Positions 1-8,712 of a stretch of 64,000 bases of DNA are shown here, in pieces (position 1 is the first letter of the stretch; every line of letters starts with the position of its first letter). The position numbers and the translations under genes are program-made. The stretch lies in assembly GCA_020073665.1 (NCBI GenBank), contig JAIQEU010000011.1, forward strand, positions 185,927 through 249,926. The letters are read 5' to 3'. Below the pieces are notes generated by a model. That model saw only the letters and a list, made by a program, of their open reading frames with translations. It was not told the origin of the DNA and searched no databases. The DNA is from Terriglobia bacterium. Its GTDB lineage: Bacteria; Acidobacteriota; Terriglobia; Terriglobales; Acidobacteriaceae.

Positions 1-1052
1 CCGGCGGCTTCTCGCAGCGGCATGCCGGACAGCCAAGAGGCCACCATCGAGCCACCCAGCTTGCCCAGAACGGCTACCAGGATGATGAGACCGGAGTACA
101 TCCACATCTCCTGGCCCTTGACTAGGCCGATGTTGGTGCGCAGACCGGTGAAAGCAAAAAATAAAGGCAGTAGCAGGGTAACGGTGATGGTCTCAAAACG
201 GTCGAGAATATAGCGGACAAACTTCGGTTCCTTGGGCATGATCGCGCCCATCAGGAACGATCCGAACAGCAGATGAATTCCCAGCCACTCCGTGCACAGG
301 GCCGAGGCCAGCACCAGCAACAGCATGAAGGCCAGCATGTTTTCGCTGAGCCCGTTGGTTCGCCGGTAAACGGTTTCGTAGCCTTGCAGCAGCCGCCGGA
401 CTCCGTAGATCATGACCAGGGCGAAAATTACGATCCCGCCCAGGGTTACCCATATTGAAGTCGTGGCATGGGCCGCACGAATCAGCACCACGATGTACGC
501 CAGGATGCACCAGCCAGTGACGTCATCCACGGCAGCGCAGGCCACCGCCAGGGTGCCCAGCCGGCTGCCCAACATGTCCCGTTCCGCCAGAATGCGTGCC
601 AGCACGGGGAAAGCCGTAATGCTCATGGATGCGCCCATGAACAAGGCAAAACTGGCAAAGGCGACACTGTCATCGGACAATCGGGGATAAAGATAGAGCG
701 AGAGAAAGGCCGCCAGCACAAAGGGCGCGGTGATGCTGACATGGCTGGTCAGGATGGCGGCGTGACCCTGTTTCTTCAGTTCCTTGGGATTAATCCCCAG
801 ACCCACCAGGAACATGAAGATGACTACGCCGACTTGGCTCAAAGCGTTTAGGAATCCTAGGCTCGACTGCGGGAAAAGGTAGGCTGAGAACTGGGGCGCA
901 ATCCACCCCAGTAGTGACGGCCCCAGCAGGATTCCGGCAAACATTTCGCCGACGACTCGCGGCTGGTGCATTTTTCGAAATAGCGATCCGGTCAGGCGAC
1001 AAACCGCCAGAATTACGGCGATCTGCAGAACCAGGGTGAAGAGGTTAAGCAT
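1..1052 (-). CDS. CPA2-family cation:proton antiporter (C-terminus outside window)
   Basis: Read from an ATG at 1052 on the minus strand, the frame stays open to base 1, giving about 350 residues of a polytopic membrane protein that begins MLNLFTLVLQ. It has a succession of hydrophobic helices and Kef/NhaS-type phrases such as VVGEMFAGILLGPSLLGW and FMFLVGLGINP. CPA2 proteins exchange Na+ or K+ for H+ across the inner membrane. The ion specificity and any C-terminal RCK/TrkA domain cannot be judged because the 3' part lies beyond the window. The start overlaps the stop of the upstream gene in a TGATG arrangement, so translation is probably coupled. Confidence 0.88.
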   Translation of the reverse strand, partial: MLNLFTLVLQIAVILAVCRLTGSLFRKMHQPRVVGEMFAGILLGPSLLGWIAPQFSAYLFPQSSLGFLNALSQVGVVIFMFLVGLGINPKELKKQGHAAILTSHVSITAPFVLAAFLSLYLYPRLSDDSVAFASFALFMGASMSITAFPVLARILAERDMLGSRLGTLAVACAAVDDVTGWCILAYIVVLIRAAHATTSIWVTLGGIVIFALVMIYGVRRLLQGYETVYRRTNGLSENMLAFMLLLVLASALCTEWLGIHLLFGSFLMGAIMPKEPKFVRYILDRFETITVTLLLPLFFAFTGLRTNIGLVKGQEMWMYSGLIILVAVLGKLGGSMVASWLSGMPLREAA

Positions 1053-1555
1053 CAGTGCGGCCCCCTCTTCCGGGCAGGGGCTGGGCGGATGGCGCGGAAC
1101 TCTACGGGAACGCAAGCTGAACAATCAGCAACTGAAAGAACCCCGGCTAACGTCTTGGGCTCTGCCTTGGGATCCACGCTGGCAGTGAGTTGCAACACCC
1201 GGCCGGTTTCGCACCCGGCAGCACTTGACCGCACGGCGGGGGGCGAGAGCGACGCGGATAGCGTATTTCCCTCGATTACCCCGGCTGCCTTGGTCCTAAA
1301 CCCGTTCGCGAGATCCAAGGAGAAGCCCTTACCGGATTGCGAGATGGTGATGGCCAGGTCTTCGGCGGTGGCGAAAGACTGCCCACAAAGCAGGGCGGCA
1401 AACGGGCTTCGATCCGATTGCACCTCCCACACGCCGTCCACCGACACGGGCGCCTGTAGCGAGCTTCCGTACCTGAGGACGCCCAGCAGCCCAGCCACTG
1501 GCAAGGCGACCAGCAGGGCATAGGCAATCACGAAATTCCGGTTCGTCCGGGTCAT
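1052..1555 (-). CDS. membrane-anchored hypothetical protein coupled to the antiporter
   Basis: From ATG 1555 the product is about 167 residues: a short basic N-terminus (MTRTNRNF), one hydrophobic segment (residues 8-27) acting as signal or anchor, then a soluble, probably periplasmic domain with four cysteines. A GTG at 1600 would add 15 residues; I prefer 1555 because the hydrophobic helix then sits at the N-terminus. Its stop overlaps the antiporter start (TGATG), so the two are one transcription and translation unit. I do not recognise the family. The context suggests an envelope protein made together with the transporter, but no function is assigned. Confidence 0.7.
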   Translation of the reverse strand: MTRTNRNFVIAYALLVALPVAGLLGVLRYGSSLQAPVSVDGVWEVQSDRSPFAALLCGQSFATAEDLAITISQSGKGFSLDLANGFRTKAAGVIEGNTLSASLSPPAVRSSAAGCETGRVLQLTASVDPKAEPKTLAGVLSVADCSACVPVEFRAIRPAPARKRGPH

Positions 1556-1666
1556 ATCTGCGGGCTCAACAGCAAACCGGGTGGTTAGAACTGACAACAC
1601 GAACTATGGCCGGTGGAGCCCCGTCCCGCGCAGGGACGGGACCCCACAGCCATGACCTGTGCAACC

Positions 1667-3028
1667 TTATGCCGCGGCTTCAACAAACGCGTTGGCGGTC
1701 AGGTCTCCGAGCAGGTTGTGCCAGACGTGCTTGGGATTGCGCTCCACCTCAGCCACAATCGAGCGCATCCGGGCCAGCACTGGCGGTTCCTGTTCTTCGT
1801 AGACGTCTCCTTGCAACAGCTTCAGCACATCCAGGCGGTACCGTGGATCCAGGATGAACGCCGTGAACAGCACGTTCAGCCGGTAGTACACGGAGATGAA
1901 GTTGTACCAGTTCTTGGTTCCGCGGCGGATGGTGGTTTCAAAGTTGTTGAAGGCTTCGCGTTTGAAGTTCCCGGTTTCGAGCGCCCCAATGATGTCCTTG
2001 TGCGCGAAGCGGGAGCTGTTGAGTGCGATGCTGACCCCGGTCGAAAAGATCGGGTCCACGAAACGTCCGGCGTCGCCGGCCAGGACCAGGCGGTCACCGG
2101 CGATCTGCTTCATGGCGTAGCTGTAGTCGCCCTCTTCGGTGAAGGGACGCATCTGGTCCGCCGCTTTCAGGCCCGCGTACAACTCAGGCCGGCTGGCGAC
2201 GCAATCCCAGAAGAACTTCTCCCGCGACTCCCGGCTCTTGGCGAAGTTTTTTTTCTGCGTGACCACGCCCAGGCTGGTAATGGTTTCGGTGATCGGGATC
2301 TGCCAAATCCAGCTATTGGTGATGGGCAGGAAGTGGACGTAGATGTAGTTGGTCAGGTTCTCCTTGTAGGCCATGGCCCGCCGGTCGTAATTGTCGAACC
2401 AGGTGTGGATGGCGTATTGGTCGAAAACCGGGTCTTTGATGCGCCACTTGAGCTGGTTGCCGACCAGGGTCTTGCGGCCGCTGGCATCGACCACGATGCG
2501 GCAGCTGGTACTGCATTCCTTCTTGCCGATGGTGTACTTAATGGCGGCGTAATTGGGGTCAGCGTCGAAGTCGACGCCCTGAACACCGACGCCTTCGTAG
2601 ACTTTGGCGCCGAAGCCGCATGCGTGATGCAGCAACAGGTTGTCGAACTTGCCCCGGTCCACGTGATAGGTGTGGATCTGGTCGACTCCGGGCTGCTCTC
2701 GTTCCTCGAAACGAATGTCCGCTTTGCAGTCGGCCGACAAACCTTCCCAGTCATGCTCATAGGCTGAGGAGGAGCTACCGCTCGCTGTCCATACTGCACC
2801 GTACTTGTACGGGAACTTGTTCTGCTCCATCTTTTCCAGGAACCCCAGTTCCTTAAAGACCCGGGTTGAAGATGGGACCAGAGACTCTCCCACATGGGGT
2901 CGAGGAAACAGCTCGCGCTCAAACACCACGCAGCTGACCCCTGCTTTGGCCAGATAGGCCGCCATGCTGGAACCGGCGGGCCCGCCTCCTATGATGCCCA
3001 CATCAAAATCAGGGACCGAATAATTCAT
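1667..3028 (-). CDS. FAD-dependent halogenase-like oxidoreductase
   Basis: A 453-residue flavoprotein. Visible features are the dinucleotide-binding GIIGGGPAG (residues 11-19), HVGESLVPSS (about 45-54), a lysine in KYGAVW (about 75), the pentad WIWQIP (240-245) and the second FAD motif GDAGRFVDPIFSTG (about 318-331). GxGxxG plus WxWxIP is the classical signature of flavin-dependent halogenases (PltA/CmlS-like and tryptophan halogenases). Geranylgeranyl reductases share the fold but lack WxWxIP. FADH2 and O2 would generate HOCl that is relayed through the conserved lysine. Start ATG 3028 has GGAGG 11 nt upstream; a TTG at 3046 is possible. No carrier protein or biosynthetic genes adjoin it, so the substrate is unknown and a plain oxidoreductase role remains possible. 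Confidence 0.85.
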   Translation of the reverse strand: MNYSVPDFDVGIIGGGPAGSSMAAYLAKAGVSCVVFERELFPRPHVGESLVPSSTRVFKELGFLEKMEQNKFPYKYGAVWTASGSSSSAYEHDWEGLSADCKADIRFEEREQPGVDQIHTYHVDRGKFDNLLLHHACGFGAKVYEGVGVQGVDFDADPNYAAIKYTIGKKECSTSCRIVVDASGRKTLVGNQLKWRIKDPVFDQYAIHTWFDNYDRRAMAYKENLTNYIYVHFLPITNSWIWQIPITETITSLGVVTQKKNFAKSRESREKFFWDCVASRPELYAGLKAADQMRPFTEEGDYSYAMKQIAGDRLVLAGDAGRFVDPIFSTGVSIALNSSRFAHKDIIGALETGNFKREAFNNFETTIRRGTKNWYNFISVYYRLNVLFTAFILDPRYRLDVLKLLQGDVYEEQEPPVLARMRSIVAEVERNPKHVWHNLLGDLTANAFVEAAA

Positions 3029-3235
3029 GTCCTTGCTTGCCTCCAAGAAATTTTTGATTACCCCAATGGAATGCGCGGCCTACAGGGAGGAGGTGAGAGC
3101 CGGCTGCGCATTGCCGTTCCACCTGCGAGTCATTGAGCGGCGCGCGCTTCGAGCCTGGGGCCATCATCCCAGGTTGGGGCGTCGAGCCAGCTTCAAATAC
3201 GGACCAGTTCTTGTCCTAAAGACGAGCCTTGAGAA

Positions 3236-3643
3236 CTAGAGAAGGGAGTCGAGCGGAGGCGAGCTATCAGCTGCGACTTGAATCAGGATAAGTTCGGAGG
3301 TGTCTGTCCTTGCGGCGCGAGCAGGAGCTATAAGCTGCTTACTGAAGGCCGCCAGCGCTCGGGGAGAGAAAACATACTGTGCCGGGATTCGAGTGCCATC
3401 GCGCGTCGCATTCTTCACCAGAATTTGGGCGGAAGCTTTCTGGCTCTGGGTAAATTCCTGCTGCGTGGAATCGTCGTCGGGAGAAACCACCGAGAAAACG
3501 AAGCCGAGCACACCCAGGGCAGCGAACAGACCCAGCAGCCGCCGGCAAGTTCTGCGGTCGTTGGCGGCATAGCCGCGCAGCCACAAGGCCGAGGGTATGA
3601 GCGCCAGAATCAGCCAGCACGCGTTGTAGACTTGCGCAGACAT
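3236..3643 (-). CDS. small two-helix membrane protein, hypothetical
   Basis: The 135-residue product has two hydrophobic segments (about residues 7-25 and 36-52), followed by an acidic SPDDD turn and a polar C-terminal tail of about 80 residues. It begins MSAQVYNACW. The hydrophobic pattern and the absence of a better frame on either strand make it the most credible gene in this stretch, although overlapping frames exist. It is transcribed in the same direction as the halogenase-like gene but sits about 200 bp from it. No recognised domain; function unknown. Confidence 0.6.
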   Translation of the reverse strand: MSAQVYNACWLILALIPSALWLRGYAANDRRTCRRLLGLFAALGVLGFVFSVVSPDDDSTQQEFTQSQKASAQILVKNATRDGTRIPAQYVFSPRALAAFSKQLIAPARAARTDTSELILIQVAADSSPPLDSLL

Positions 3644-4009
3644 GAGTCAGCACTGGGGTCGGAGCAGTTCGCCTGCCAAGAGTGCCATTTTTGCAAATGC
3701 TTGACGATACGAGGTTAGCAGGCCAAAATCGCTCCCAAGATGCCTGGTAAAGCGCGACCTAGTCTGCAAGAAGTTTCCTAACAGATCAAGAAAAATGCAC
3801 TGTGGGGATGGTCATCGCATGCCAGGGACTTTGAGGCCGGGACGGGCCGGGCACCCCACCTTCGACATTGCACATTTGTTTTCAACAACTTGCAACGCAG
3901 AGGGTCGCGCTGATCCACCGGCCCTGGGTTTGCGTTCTGCCCGATGGCCAAGGTGGGCGCATGGTTCGCTATTGCAACCCAAAGGCAGAAACTCGAAACT
4001 GGAAACTCG
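3644..4009. other. intergenic region, no gene seen
   Basis: This 366-bp gap separates a minus-strand membrane-protein gene from plus-strand kdsB and must hold both of their 5' regions. I find no convincing protein-coding frame; those present are antisense or out-of-frame readings of kdsB. I could not defend a specific promoter. The only structure I can support is the short heptameric repeat at 3981-4008, just before the kdsB start. Confidence 0.6.
3981..4008. repeat. heptameric tandem repeat directly before kdsB
   Basis: Three consecutive 7-mers (GAAACTC, GAAACTG, GAAACTC at 3988-4008), preceded by a related AAAGGCA, end 1 nt before the kdsB ATG. The purine-rich units also supply the only Shine-Dalgarno-like GGAAA. 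Same 7-nt period as the other intergenic arrays in this window. Confidence 0.7.
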
Positions 4010-4729
4010 ATGAAGACGCTCGCGATCATTCCTGCTCGTCTCGCTTCCACCCGCATGTCGCGCAAGATGCTGCGCGAAATCGCGGGCGAGCCCCTGATCG
4101 GCCGCGTTTACAACGCCGTGCGGTCTTCGCCGCTCTTGGATGACGTGATCATTGCCACCGATTCCGACGAGATCCTGCAGGTTTGTGGACGCAATGGCTG
4201 GAAGGCGCGCATGACCTCGGCGACTCATCGCAGCGGTACCGAGCGCGTCCACGAGGTGTCGCAGACGATTGCCGCCGATGTCTACATCAACGTTCAGGGG
4301 GACGAGCCCATGACCCGACCTGAGCAGATCGCCACTTTGCTCGAGGTGATGAAGGACCCGGCGGTGCAAGTGGGCACGTTGAAGACTCCCGCGGCGACAC
4401 CGGACATCACTAACCCGAACGCCGTCAAAGTGGTCACCGACCTCACGGGCCGGGCGCTCTACTTTTCCCGTGCGACGATTCCGCACGACCGCGATGGATC
4501 CGGGCCGCGGTACTTCAAGCATCTCGGCTTTTACGCTTATCGCAAACCGGCGCTGGAACGTTTTTGCGCCTTGCCGGAGTCATCCCTTGAACGCAGTGAA
4601 CGCCTGGAGCAGCTGCGCTTTCTCGAGAACGGCGTCGCGATCTACGTGGGCGAGACGCCCTTCGACAGCGTGGGCGTGGATACTGAAGAGGATTTGCGAA
4701 GGGTGGAGGCGATTTTGGGAACGAGGTAG
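4010..4729 (+). CDS. kdsB: 3-deoxy-manno-octulosonate cytidylyltransferase (CMP-KDO synthetase)
   Basis: A 239-residue cytosolic enzyme that activates KDO with CTP to CMP-KDO for lipid A-core assembly. The N-terminus MKTLAIIPARLASTR is the diagnostic KdsB nucleotide-binding loop, followed by REIAGEPLIGRVY. VNVQGDEP-type phrasing (YINVQGDEPM) and the C-terminal VGVDTEEDLRRVE also fit, and the length is normal for the family. I start at ATG 4010 although the frame is open upstream, because the conserved N-terminus begins there. Presence of KdsB implies an LPS-bearing outer membrane. It stands alone on the plus strand next to an oppositely oriented block. Confidence 0.96.
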   Translation: MKTLAIIPARLASTRMSRKMLREIAGEPLIGRVYNAVRSSPLLDDVIIATDSDEILQVCGRNGWKARMTSATHRSGTERVHEVSQTIAADVYINVQGDEPMTRPEQIATLLEVMKDPAVQVGTLKTPAATPDITNPNAVKVVTDLTGRALYFSRATIPHDRDGSGPRYFKHLGFYAYRKPALERFCALPESSLERSERLEQLRFLENGVAIYVGETPFDSVGVDTEEDLRRVEAILGTR

Positions 4730-4755
4730 CTGCGCAGGTCGAAGAAAAAACCAGC

Positions 4756-4785
4756 CACGGATTCGCACTGATTTCCACGGACATC
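4756..4785. repeat. period-10 word repeat
   Basis: Three adjacent 10-mers, CACGGATTCG, CACTGATTTC and CACGGACATC, lie between the convergent ends of kdsB and the M48 gene. They share most positions, and the 10-nt step is unlike the 7-nt arrays elsewhere in the window. Confidence 0.6.
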
Positions 4786-4796
4786 TCAGCAACTTC

Positions 4797-5939
4797 TTAG
4801 GCGCGCTGTTTCGCCCAGGCTTCTGCGGCTTCCACCCGTTTCGAAATTGCGGGATGAGAATGAAAGAACCACTCTACCCACTTGGAGGGAGAACGCTCTG
4901 CCAGGTTCTGCTCGGCGAGCTTGTTCATGGACGAAATAAATGGTTTGACACTGGTGATCGACTGAAACGCATAGCGGTCAGCCTGGCGTTCATTGAAGCG
5001 GGAATAGGCGTTGAGCGCGGGCAGCACCAGGAACGAAAGCACGGTCGAAACCAGCGCCAGCAGGGGCAAGTTGGCAAAATCGGAGAGCGTCTCAAACATG
5101 TGCCAGCGTTCCATCGCGTAATGCAGCACCCAGTTTGCCGCCCAGAAGCCCACCAGGGTGATGCCGGCCTGCACCGCGATGCTCTTCAGGATGTGGCGGT
5201 GCACGTGGTGTCCGAGTTCATGAGCCAGCACCGCTTCGATCTCTTCGGGAGAGTAGTTTTCCAGCAGAGTGTCGGCCAGGATGATTCGCCGGGTCTGGCC
5301 CAGTCCGGTGAGCGCGGCATTGGCCTTCTTACTTTTCTCCGACAACCTCCACTGATACACGCCGCGCACCCGGGTACCGGCCTTCTCGCTCAGCCGTACC
5401 AGGCGGGCCTTCAGGTCTTCGTTGTTCAGGGGCTCGAATTTATAGAAGATGGGGAACAGCACCACCGGGGCAATCTGAGCCATCAGAACAAACAACCCGA
5501 GGAATGCTGCCCAAGCGATCAGCCACCAGTGCTGGGGTGACTGGCGAATAACGAAATACAGCATTTCCGCCACGATAGTCGCCAGCACCGCGCCGAGCAG
5601 GAATCCCTTGATCTCGTCCCATATCCAGGAACGCAGCCGCTGGTTGGAAAGGTGGAAGCGGTGCTCCAGCCGGAATCCGTAATAGTCCAGCCCCAGGCCC
5701 AGCAACTTGCCGATGACCAGCAACATGACCACGTACAGGAACACGGCCAGGGTGTAGTTCTTGAAGGCACCGTTCAAGGCCAGATCGCGCAGGGTTCCAC
5801 TCCATCCCGTGGCCAGCAGCAGGAGCAGCAGCAGCAGGCCGACAGCGAAATCGGCGATCCCCAGCCAGCGGCGGATACGGTTGTAACGCCGCGCCTCGGG
5901 CGAATCGGTCGGGGTCGGGATGGCGGTTGCCAGGCTCAT
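4797..5939 (-). CDS. M48 family zinc metalloprotease (Ste24/CAAX protease-like)
   Basis: A 380-residue integral membrane protease. Hydrophobic helices occur at about residues 30-45, 65-82, 108-130 and 140-165. The zinc motif VLAHELGHHVHRH (HExxH) follows at about 240, then two further helices, and ERQADRYA near 317 supplies the third zinc ligand region. This order matches Ste24p/HtpX-type M48 enzymes, which cleave membrane or prenylated substrates inside the bilayer. Physiological role here is probably membrane protein quality control. It follows the GDP-mannose genes in the same direction with a 114-bp gap, so co-transcription is possible but not implied by function. Confidence 0.93.
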   Translation of the reverse strand: MSLATAIPTPTDSPEARRYNRIRRWLGIADFAVGLLLLLLLLATGWSGTLRDLALNGAFKNYTLAVFLYVVMLLVIGKLLGLGLDYYGFRLEHRFHLSNQRLRSWIWDEIKGFLLGAVLATIVAEMLYFVIRQSPQHWWLIAWAAFLGLFVLMAQIAPVVLFPIFYKFEPLNNEDLKARLVRLSEKAGTRVRGVYQWRLSEKSKKANAALTGLGQTRRIILADTLLENYSPEEIEAVLAHELGHHVHRHILKSIAVQAGITLVGFWAANWVLHYAMERWHMFETLSDFANLPLLALVSTVLSFLVLPALNAYSRFNERQADRYAFQSITSVKPFISSMNKLAEQNLAERSPSKWVEWFFHSHPAISKRVEAAEAWAKQRA

Positions 5940-6053
5940 TGTTTGGGTAACTGTGATTATCGCTCAGGCGCAGGCTGCATGGGGCGACTTGAGAACACTC
6001 GGAAGTGCGTGTCCGATAGCGCTCACGTCGCGCGGGCACCCAGCCTGGGTTCG

Positions 6054-7460
6054 TTAGCCCATCACAAATCTCTCGCCGCTGGCCAGAATCTCCTCCACCA
6101 GTTCCGGCGAGGCGGCTTCGGCGTATACCCTGAGCAGCGGCTCGGTTCCAGACGCCCGGAACAGGATCCAGGCTTCCGCGCCGTTGCCGTTGGTAGGCGT
6201 GTCGAGGAAGAACTTGATCCCATCCAGATCTTCCTTCTTCAGGACGGAATAGCGGCCCAAACGTTTGGTGGATACCGCGCGGGCCCGCTGGATGGCGGCC
6301 TGCTTTACATCTTCCGGGATATGCAGGTCGCGCCGCCCGTAATAGTGCGGCCCGTATTCGCGCTGCAAATCCGCCACCAGTTGCCCCAGCGCCTTGCCCT
6401 CCTCCGCCATGACGTTGGCCAGAAGCAGCGCGTTGAGCGTGCCGTCGCGTTCCGGCAGAAAGCGCGAGTATCCGATGCCGCCAGATTCTTCTCCGCCGAT
6501 CACGATCTCGCGCTCCATCATGAGGTCGGCCATGTACTTGAAGCCGATAGCGGTTTCGTTCAGCTTGCGGCCGTGCTTGGCGGCAATGCGGTCCAGCATG
6601 CGCGTGGTGTTGAACGCACGCACCACTTCGCCCGGCCACTGCTTTCGCTTGAGGATCCATTGGAGCAGGACGGAAAAAATCTTGTGGGAATCGACGAAGC
6701 TGCCATCTTCGGCCACCGCGCCGATGCGGTCGGCATCGCCGTCGGTCGCCAGCCCGGCATGGCAGCCTTCTCTTACTGTGACTTCCTGCAGCATGGCCAC
6801 GTGCGGCTGAATCGGTTCCGGGTTGATCCCAGGAAACAGCGGGTTCAGTTCCTGGCGGATGGCAACGTGGCGAATCCCGTGGTCGGTAAAAATCTTGGTC
6901 AGCACACCGCGTCCTGAGCCATGCATGGCATCGACGGCGAACTTGAAATTGGCTTTGCGGATGAGTTCCAGGTCAGCGAAGCGGCAGACGGCTGCAATGT
7001 AGGCGGGCTTGAGATCAACTTCTTCGATGGCGGCGGGCGGCCCGCTGGGCATAGCGCCGGCGCGAACTTCCTCTTCTATCACCTTCATGATGGCGGGCGG
7101 GGCGGAGCCGCCAAACTTGGCCTTGAATTTCACGCCGTTCCAGTTAAACGGGTTGTGACTGGAAGTGATGACTACGCCTCCGGCCGCGCCCAGGTTTTTT
7201 ACGGCAAACGAAATCGCCGGCGTGGGCGTGTAGTCGTTGGCCAACTTGACCGGAATACCCGCGGCGGCGAGCACCTCAGAGACGATCCGGGCGGCCCGCG
7301 GCGAAGCAAAGCGCGTGTCATAGCCAACGATGACGCCGTGGCGGGGATCCTCATGGCTTCGTACATAGGAGGCGATTGCGCCGGCCACGCGGCGCACGTT
7401 GTCGAAAGTGAAATCGTCGGCGATTACGCCGCGCCACCCGTCGGTGCCGAATTTGATCAT
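6054..7460 (-). CDS. phosphohexomutase (phosphomannomutase/phosphoglucomutase)
   Basis: A 468-residue member of the alpha-D-phosphohexomutase family. It begins KFGTDGWRG, has the phosphoserine loop VITSSHNP (serine near residue 101), the Mg-binding DGDADR (about 240) and the sugar-specificity loop GGEESGGIGY (about 327). It interconverts hexose 6- and 1-phosphates. Lying directly after mannose-6-phosphate isomerase and GDP-mannose pyrophosphorylase on the same strand, it most likely supplies mannose-1-phosphate, although such enzymes commonly also accept glucose phosphates. GlmM is less likely, since GlmM usually has about 450 residues and a different sugar loop. Start ATG 7460 lacks an obvious Shine-Dalgarno. 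Confidence 0.92.
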   Translation of the reverse strand: MIKFGTDGWRGVIADDFTFDNVRRVAGAIASYVRSHEDPRHGVIVGYDTRFASPRAARIVSEVLAAAGIPVKLANDYTPTPAISFAVKNLGAAGGVVITSSHNPFNWNGVKFKAKFGGSAPPAIMKVIEEEVRAGAMPSGPPAAIEEVDLKPAYIAAVCRFADLELIRKANFKFAVDAMHGSGRGVLTKIFTDHGIRHVAIRQELNPLFPGINPEPIQPHVAMLQEVTVREGCHAGLATDGDADRIGAVAEDGSFVDSHKIFSVLLQWILKRKQWPGEVVRAFNTTRMLDRIAAKHGRKLNETAIGFKYMADLMMEREIVIGGEESGGIGYSRFLPERDGTLNALLLANVMAEEGKALGQLVADLQREYGPHYYGRRDLHIPEDVKQAAIQRARAVSTKRLGRYSVLKKEDLDGIKFFLDTPTNGNGAEAWILFRASGTEPLLRVYAEAASPELVEEILASGERFVMG

Positions 7461-7463
7461 AAG

Positions 7464-7530
7464 CAGTCGTCTGTCATCAGTCGTCGGCCGTCAGCCGTTT
7501 TTCCTGACGACTGACCACCGATGACTTTTC
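7464..7530. repeat. heptameric array forming a 22-bp imperfect hairpin
   Basis: Five consecutive 7-mers of consensus CNGYCGT occupy 7464-7498. A T-rich loop follows, then inverted units (CTGACGA, CTGACCA, CCGATGA) to 7524. Arms 7473-7494 and 7504-7525 pair at 18 of 22 positions. The element fills the gap between the mutase start (7460) and the manC stop (7531). Confidence 0.8.
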
Positions 7531-8637
7531 TCACACCAGCTTCTTGAGTTTCTTTTCATCCAGATGCTTCACAACCTTGCCCACGTCCTGCGCCTGCTCG
7601 CGAGTTGTGATCAGCAGTGCGTCTTCGGTTTCGACGACCACAAGGTTATGTACACCGACGGCCGCCACAAATTTTCCCGGCGCATGGATGTAGTTGCCCG
7701 TGGCGCTCAGGGTAAACAGGCCGTCCGCGGATACCAGGTTGCCATCCGGTGCCTGGCGCTTGGCGGCGTGATGCTCGTGCAGCGCGGTCCACGAGCCAAG
7801 GTCGTTCCAGCCAAAGTCGGCAGGCAGGCACAAGATATTGGACGCTTGCTCGCCTTTTGCCGAACGCGGTTCAAGCAACGCGTAGTCGACGCTGATGTTC
7901 TCACATTGGGGATAGAGCCGGCGAAAGGTGCCGGCAAACTTGCGGGTTCCAAAAGTGACTGCGATCCGCTCCAGCACGGACGCGGTCTTGGGCAAGTGTT
8001 CTCTTATGGCATTGGTCAACGTTCGCGCGCTCCATAGGAACATGCCGCTGTTCCAGAAATAGTTTCCTGCAGAGAGGAAAGCCGCGGCGCGCTCCACGTT
8101 GGGCTTCTCAGTGAAGCGGCGCACGCGCAGGGCGTCATTGCCAAACTTGGATCCCGTCTCGATGTATCCGTAACCGGTTTCCGGTCGCGTAGGTCGAATT
8201 CCCAGCACCACGATGCGTTCGCCGCCTGCTGCCAGCTCGACGCCCTGCTCCAGCACGGCGCGATAGCGCTTTGTATCGCCGATGACGTGGTCGGAGGGGA
8301 ACATGCCGATGACCGCATCAGGATCGCTGTCGAGCAGAATAAAGGCGGCCAAGCCAATCGCGGGCGCGGTGTTGCGTCCCGCGGGCTCAGCCAGAATCTG
8401 ATGCCTGGGCAATCGCGGAAGCTGGCGCACAACCTGCGGTCGCGAATCGCCGTTGGTGATTATCCAAAGTCGTTTGGCGGGAGCCAACGGAAGCAGCCGC
8501 GCGACCGTCTGCTGGATCATGGTCTGTTTGCCGTCAAGCGCCAGCAACTGCTTGGCGCGGCGCTTGCGGCTCAGCGGCCAGAACCGCGTGCCGCGGCCGC
8601 CAGCCAGAATCACGGGATAGAAGTTGGGTTTCGGCAA
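7531..8637 (-). CDS. manC: mannose-1-phosphate guanylyltransferase
   Basis: A 368-residue nucleotidyltransferase making GDP-mannose from GTP and mannose-1-phosphate. The N-terminal signature VILAGGRGTRFWPLSR is followed by RAKQLLAL; MFPSDHVI (about 114) and EKPN (about 172) are typical of GMP enzymes. It is the short form, without the C-terminal isomerase domain of bifunctional ManC/AlgA proteins, which fits the separate isomerase gene next door. The start appears to be TTG at 8637, because no ATG precedes the conserved loop. It is the middle gene of a three-step GDP-mannose cassette feeding exopolysaccharide or O-antigen synthesis. Confidence 0.95.
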   Translation of the reverse strand: MPKPNFYPVILAGGRGTRFWPLSRKRRAKQLLALDGKQTMIQQTVARLLPLAPAKRLWIITNGDSRPQVVRQLPRLPRHQILAEPAGRNTAPAIGLAAFILLDSDPDAVIGMFPSDHVIGDTKRYRAVLEQGVELAAGGERIVVLGIRPTRPETGYGYIETGSKFGNDALRVRRFTEKPNVERAAAFLSAGNYFWNSGMFLWSARTLTNAIREHLPKTASVLERIAVTFGTRKFAGTFRRLYPQCENISVDYALLEPRSAKGEQASNILCLPADFGWNDLGSWTALHEHHAAKRQAPDGNLVSADGLFTLSATGNYIHAPGKFVAAVGVHNLVVVETEDALLITTREQAQDVGKVVKHLDEKKLKKLV

Positions 8638-8657
8638 AGTGCTGAGGTCAAGCTCCT

Positions 8658-8692
8658 GATTGCAGATTGAAGATTTTAGATTGCAGAATTAG
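8658..8692. repeat. heptameric tandem repeat
   Basis: Five consecutive 7-mers close to GATTGCA (GATTGCA, GATTGAA, GATTTTA, GATTGCA, GAATTAG) lie between the manC start and the isomerase stop. There is no inverted second array here, although short CATTC words follow. Confidence 0.75.
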
Positions 8693-8712
8693 AACCCAGC
8701 TACTACACATTC

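Noticed and set aside
1613..2767. A 384-codon plus-strand frame opposite the halogenase-like gene
   Set aside because: It is the antisense reading of a clear flavoprotein gene, has no recognisable domain and a composition typical of GC-rich shadow frames.
4470..5540. A 356-codon plus-strand frame across the kdsB end and the M48 gene
   Set aside because: It overlaps kdsB out of frame and lies antisense to the HExxH protease; no independent signal.
7464..7530. Intrinsic terminator
   Set aside because: The hairpin is there, but the T-rich part lies in its loop rather than after the stem, and the word-repeat structure explains it better.
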